Shown: piece by piece, positions 61,111-64,000 of the stretch
How the letters are laid out: every line of letters starts with the position of its first letter
Position numbering within the stretch: the stretch's first letter is position 1
From: Actinacidiphila paucisporea
GTDB lineage: Bacteria > Actinomycetota > Actinomycetes > Streptomycetales > Streptomycetaceae
DNA length: 64,000 nt
Assembly: GCF_900142575.1 (NCBI RefSeq)
Contig: NZ_FRBI01000016.1
Location: 1 to 64,000 of the forward strand
Direction: 5' to 3'
Made by a program: the position numbers and the translations under genes
The notes under the pieces: model-generated
Databases searched by the model: none
Told to the model about the DNA's origin: nothing
What the model saw: the letters and a program-made list of their open reading frames with translations, nothing else

Positions 61111-63798
61111 TCAGGCCGGTGTCAGCTGCCATTGCTGGTTGGCGCCGTTGTTGGCGGTCCACTGCACGACGGCGGCTCCGTCGCTGGTCGACTGGCCGTT
61201 CACATCGGCCACCAGGCCGCTGTCGTGGCTGACGATGGTGAAGTACCCGTCGCCGGTGGGCCGCAGGTACCACTGCTGGTTGGTGCCGCCGGTGGCGGTC
61301 CACTGCTGGAGCTGGAGCCCGGCGGTCGAGGAGAAGCCGTTGACGTCGAGCACCTTGCCGGTGGGGTTGTAGCGCAGGGTGAAGGCGCTGCCCGAGGCGC
61401 TGAGGGTCCAGGTTCCGCCGCCGGTCTGCTGGACGGCCTTGGCGCCGTCGGCGGTGGAGTTGCCGGCGATGGCCAGCGGCTTGCCGCTGTTGCGGTTGAC
61501 GATCCGGTAGGTGCCCGGCGCGGGGCTCGTGGAACTGCCCAGGGTGAAGTACTCGACCGCGTCGTTGAACACGGTCGTCCCGCCTTTGCTGGTGGACAGG
61601 ACGAGGTAGACCCGTGAGCCGCTGGACGGCGCGGTGAACGACACGGTCTGCGTCGCCTTCGAGCCGAGCGGGACGGTGAGGGTGGTGTTCCCGGAGGCGA
61701 TCACCGGGCCGGTGGCGCTGTCGAGGTGGGCGCTCCAGGCGAAGCCCACGGCGGTGCCGGTGAAGTCGTCGTTGAACACCGAGATCGTACGGTTCACGGT
61801 GCTGTTGGCGGCGTATCCGGGAACCGCCTGCGGGAGCGGGAAGCTGCCGCCCGAGTCCGACACGCCCGAGGCCGACCAGTAGGGCAGGTCGATCGCGGCC
61901 ACGGGGTTGAACGCGGCCTGGATACGCTGGATCTGCGGATTGCTCCACGGGTCGGAGAGGTTGTCGGCGCCGTAGACGGGATGGCCGCCCTCTTCGGGGG
62001 TGAAGTCGGTGGTGCGGACGCCGGGTATGACGCCCGCCCAGGCGGACAGCAGGGTGTAGGGGCGCAAGTCGCTGGCGTCCTTGCCACGCTTGGCCACCAT
62101 CGTGGTGGCGAACCACTCGAAGCCCTGCTTGGTGTTGCACGCCGGCCAGATGTACTCGCCCTCGCCGTCGGGCCGGCCGGCCACCGACACGACCTTCTCG
62201 CCGTAGGTGCCGAAACCGTCCAAGTAGTGCCCGAAGACATCGAAGTTGGAGTACGTCATGGTGGGGTAGGGGTTGGCCGGGGCGCCGACCCACGCGTCGA
62301 CGCTGACCGGCCGGGTGCCGTCGTTGCCGTTCATCGCCGCGTACAGGTCCTTCTCGAACTGCTCCGAGTCCATACCGCTGCTGCCGGGCTCGTTGCTCTG
62401 GCTCCAGCGGATCACGGCCGGGTGGTTGCGGTCGCGCAGGGTCAGCGCGCGGGCGTGGTCGACCATGTTGTCGTGCCCGGCGACGAAGTCCTGAAGGCTG
62501 TTGGAGCCGCGGATGCCGGTCTCGTCGATGATCATCAGGCCCATCTCGTCGGCCACGTCGAGCATGTAGGGGCTGGCCGGCTCCTGATGAATGCGGACCA
62601 CGTTGTAATTCAGCCGCTGGTAGTTGTCGACCGCCTGCGGCCAGCCGCCGTTGCCCGAGGAGGGCGCGAGGAAGCCCGGCAGGGTGTCGTAGGCGTCACC
62701 CTTGCCGCCGTTGTTGACGCGGTCGAAGTCCGCGCCCTGGAGGTTGTCGCCGCGGAAGTTCACCCGCACGCCATTGAGGTAGTAGTACTCGCCGTTCTGG
62801 CTGCTCTCCCGGAATCCGAAGCGGTAGGTCGCGTCGCTGGTGCGGCCGTCGTCGGTCGCCGCATGGACCGTCAGGCGGTGCAGTTGGGCGCGAAACCCCT
62901 GCCGGTAGGGGACGTTGGGCCACCAGTACGAGGAGGAGCCCAGGTTCCACGCCACCGGCCCGACCGTCACCTTGACGGTCGAGTGGGCGGCCACGGTCAC
63001 CGTGCTGCTCGGCAGCGCCGGGTAGCTGAACGACGTGGCGTTGTCCGATGCGAGCGAACCGGTCAGCGTCACCGTCCGCGTGGCGCCGGAGGTGTTGGTC
63101 ACCGACGCGTCGTAGGTGAGGGTCTGATTGGCCACGGACGTACGGACGAACGTGTCGCTGACGTACACCGCCGGATACACGCGCAGGAACGCCGAACGGA
63201 AGATCCCCTGCGGTACGGCCTCGGCCCAGTCGGCCGCGTCGGGCACCAGGTACCTGCCGTTCGCGGGGTTCTTCAGGGCGCCCCTGCCCTTCACATCGAC
63301 CGTGATGGTGTGCGTGGTACCCGGTGCCGCGTACGCGCTGATGTCGAAGTTCGACGGTGTGAAGGCGGTGGTCCTGGTCGCCACCGTCCGCCCGTCGACC
63401 GCCAGGGTCGCCTGGTGGTTCACCGCGCCGAACTCGATCCACGTGGACTGCGGCTGCCCGGAGTCCGGCACGGTGATCGTGCGGGAGTACACCGCCTCGC
63501 TCACATCGGTGAAGCCCTGCTTGTACCAGCCGCCGCCCGGCACCGTGATCGACGTCGCCGACCGGCCCGCCGGGGTGAACCCCCACGTGCCGGCCAGGTC
63601 GGTCGAGGCGATCGCGGCATTGCCCGCGGTGACGCCGTTGACGTCCGCCGCCGGTGCGGCGGGGACGGCCGGCGTGGATCGAGGGGCGGTCGCCGTGGCC
63701 GGCTGTGTTCCCACAGCCCCGGTCAGCAGCGCCACGACGGCCACGGACCAAAGGGCCAGGCGTCGACGGCGCGGCGGCTGTACGTGTTGTCGCTTCAC
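61111..63798 (-). CDS. Secreted GH2-family glycoside hydrolase with CBM13
   Basis: An 895-residue exported enzyme. Signal peptide about 1-36 (RRRRLALWSVAVVALLTGAV then ending ATATA). GH2 sugar-binding domain about 60-210, immunoglobulin-like domain about 211-325, then the barrel: VVRIHQEPASPYMLDVADEM, acid/base Glu470 in WSQSNEPGSSG, and probable nucleophile Glu548 in GEGEYIWPAC. A further beta domain and a C-terminal ricin-B lectin (CBM13) with WTLSASGSAFTLRYN, NQQWYLRP and NQQWQLTPA follow. The exact substrate (beta-galactoside, beta-mannoside or beta-glucuronide) is not predictable. The GTG at 63798 follows AAGGAGGATC. The operator at 63984 links it to the xylanase. Confidence 0.92.
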   Translation of the reverse strand: MKRQHVQPPRRRRLALWSVAVVALLTGAVGTQPATATAPRSTPAVPAAPAADVNGVTAGNAAIASTDLAGTWGFTPAGRSATSITVPGGGWYKQGFTDVSEAVYSRTITVPDSGQPQSTWIEFGAVNHQATLAVDGRTVATRTTAFTPSNFDISAYAAPGTTHTITVDVKGRGALKNPANGRYLVPDAADWAEAVPQGIFRSAFLRVYPAVYVSDTFVRTSVANQTLTYDASVTNTSGATRTVTLTGSLASDNATSFSYPALPSSTVTVAAHSTVKVTVGPVAWNLGSSSYWWPNVPYRQGFRAQLHRLTVHAATDDGRTSDATYRFGFRESSQNGEYYYLNGVRVNFRGDNLQGADFDRVNNGGKGDAYDTLPGFLAPSSGNGGWPQAVDNYQRLNYNVVRIHQEPASPYMLDVADEMGLMIIDETGIRGSNSLQDFVAGHDNMVDHARALTLRDRNHPAVIRWSQSNEPGSSGMDSEQFEKDLYAAMNGNDGTRPVSVDAWVGAPANPYPTMTYSNFDVFGHYLDGFGTYGEKVVSVAGRPDGEGEYIWPACNTKQGFEWFATTMVAKRGKDASDLRPYTLLSAWAGVIPGVRTTDFTPEEGGHPVYGADNLSDPWSNPQIQRIQAAFNPVAAIDLPYWSASGVSDSGGSFPLPQAVPGYAANSTVNRTISVFNDDFTGTAVGFAWSAHLDSATGPVIASGNTTLTVPLGSKATQTVSFTAPSSGSRVYLVLSTSKGGTTVFNDAVEYFTLGSSTSPAPGTYRIVNRNSGKPLAIAGNSTADGAKAVQQTGGGTWTLSASGSAFTLRYNPTGKVLDVNGFSSTAGLQLQQWTATGGTNQQWYLRPTGDGYFTIVSHDSGLVADVNGQSTSDGAAVVQWTANNGANQQWQLTPA

Positions 63799-63983
63799 AC
63801 GATCCTCCTTGTAGACGGACCCGGCACGGGCAGGTGGTGAACCGGCCGGGGCGGCGCTGAATCCGTAAGGCGGGGAGCGACCCGCCGGGTTGGCCTTGTC
63901 CCACCACAACTCGCCGACAACCAGGGAGAAGGGGGCCGCCCGGACCGCCCGACCCCTCGGCTCGCGTGACAGGCACCCACGGT

Positions 63984-63995
63984 GTTAGCGCTCAC
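63984..63995 (-). promoter_or_regulatory. LacI-type operator upstream of GH2
   Basis: GTTAGCGCTCAC on the plus strand (GTGAGCGCTAAC toward the GH2 gene), 186 bases before the GH2 start. The site is identical over 13 bases to the site at 35953-35965 before the xylanase. It suggests shared repression by one LacI-family regulator not encoded in this window. Confidence 0.65.
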
Positions 63996-64000
63996 ACACA

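Noticed and set aside
61726..63840. A 704-codon plus-strand open frame opposite GH2
   Set aside because: No protein family, no ribosome site, and the opposite strand is a complete GH2 enzyme.
1..64000. A complete secondary-metabolite gene cluster
   Set aside because: A P450, a methyltransferase, an NTF2-like protein, a DUF6193 protein and a radical SAM fragment are scattered. No synthase, synthetase or precursor peptide with tailoring partners was found.

Overview
The window looks like chromosomal DNA of a streptomycete or close relative. It has very high GC with the third-codon bias of high-GC actinomycetes, GTG starts, GGAGG ribosome sites, many secreted proteins with Ala-x-Ala signal peptides, leaderless TAnnnT promoters, partner-switching phosphatases, and densely packed remnants of transposases and broken genes. 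I saw no rRNA, tRNA or CRISPR array by eye. The mixture of small accessory genes and decayed insertion sequences suggests a chromosome arm or another plastic region rather than the core.

1-9300: small accessory genes (MarR regulator, DUF1330, cytochrome P450, TetR, VOC protein, Sel1-repeat protein, SAM methyltransferase) separated by remnants of an SDR dehydrogenase and an IS1380-type transposase. 9450-12690: an ISL3-type transposase broken into an N-terminal and a C-terminal piece on the same strand. Between the pieces lie two intact genes (EEP phosphohydrolase, NUDIX hydrolase) and a decayed IS21 element. 12700-15330: a hypothetical gene, a frameshifted beta-propeller lectin, a 24-residue membrane peptide and an IS5-type fragment.

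15465-19460: the most interesting locus. A TCO1-type gene and a decayed trypsin-like protease converge on an EACC1-type gene followed by an 898-residue caspase-like protease fused to a complete Hsp70/DnaK-like module. This is the gene vocabulary of the NTP-dependent, protease-effector conflict (suicide or immunity) systems of multicellular bacteria. The chaperone fusion is the unusual part.

19721-29360: a large secreted subtilase. Then comes a translationally coupled operon of a PAS-GAF-PP2C phosphatase, a B12-binding protein with a Wx9EH motif like that of CarH photoreceptors, and a STAS anti-anti-sigma factor. This reads as a possible light- or cobalamin-gated partner switch. A second PP2C, a MarR regulator and a small secreted protein follow. 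29640-33440: an orphan ABC-2 permease, a DUF805 protein and several gene fragments. 33443-41470: a secreted lamin-tail protein and two hemicellulases (GH10 xylanase with CBM13, GH3 beta-xylosidase-like). A secreted GH2 with CBM13 lies at the right end (61111-63798). The xylanase and the GH2 share the same AGCGCT-centred LacI-type operator.

41979-49334: a minus-strand sulfonate-type sulfur acquisition operon (TauD-like dioxygenase, SsuC/SsuB/SsuA-like transporter, LLM flavin monooxygenase), followed by an ABC-2 exporter pair and the stump of a flavoprotein. It is headed by a 25-codon leader peptide ending in Phe-Cys-Cys-Arg, of the actinobacterial type tied to cysteine-responsive attenuation. 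49803-60775: a membrane-anchored thaumatin-like protein, decayed genes, a kinase-TPR-WD40 protein preceded by an unknown partner gene, a LysR/NTF2-like divergent pair, a DUF6193 protein and a small secreted protein.
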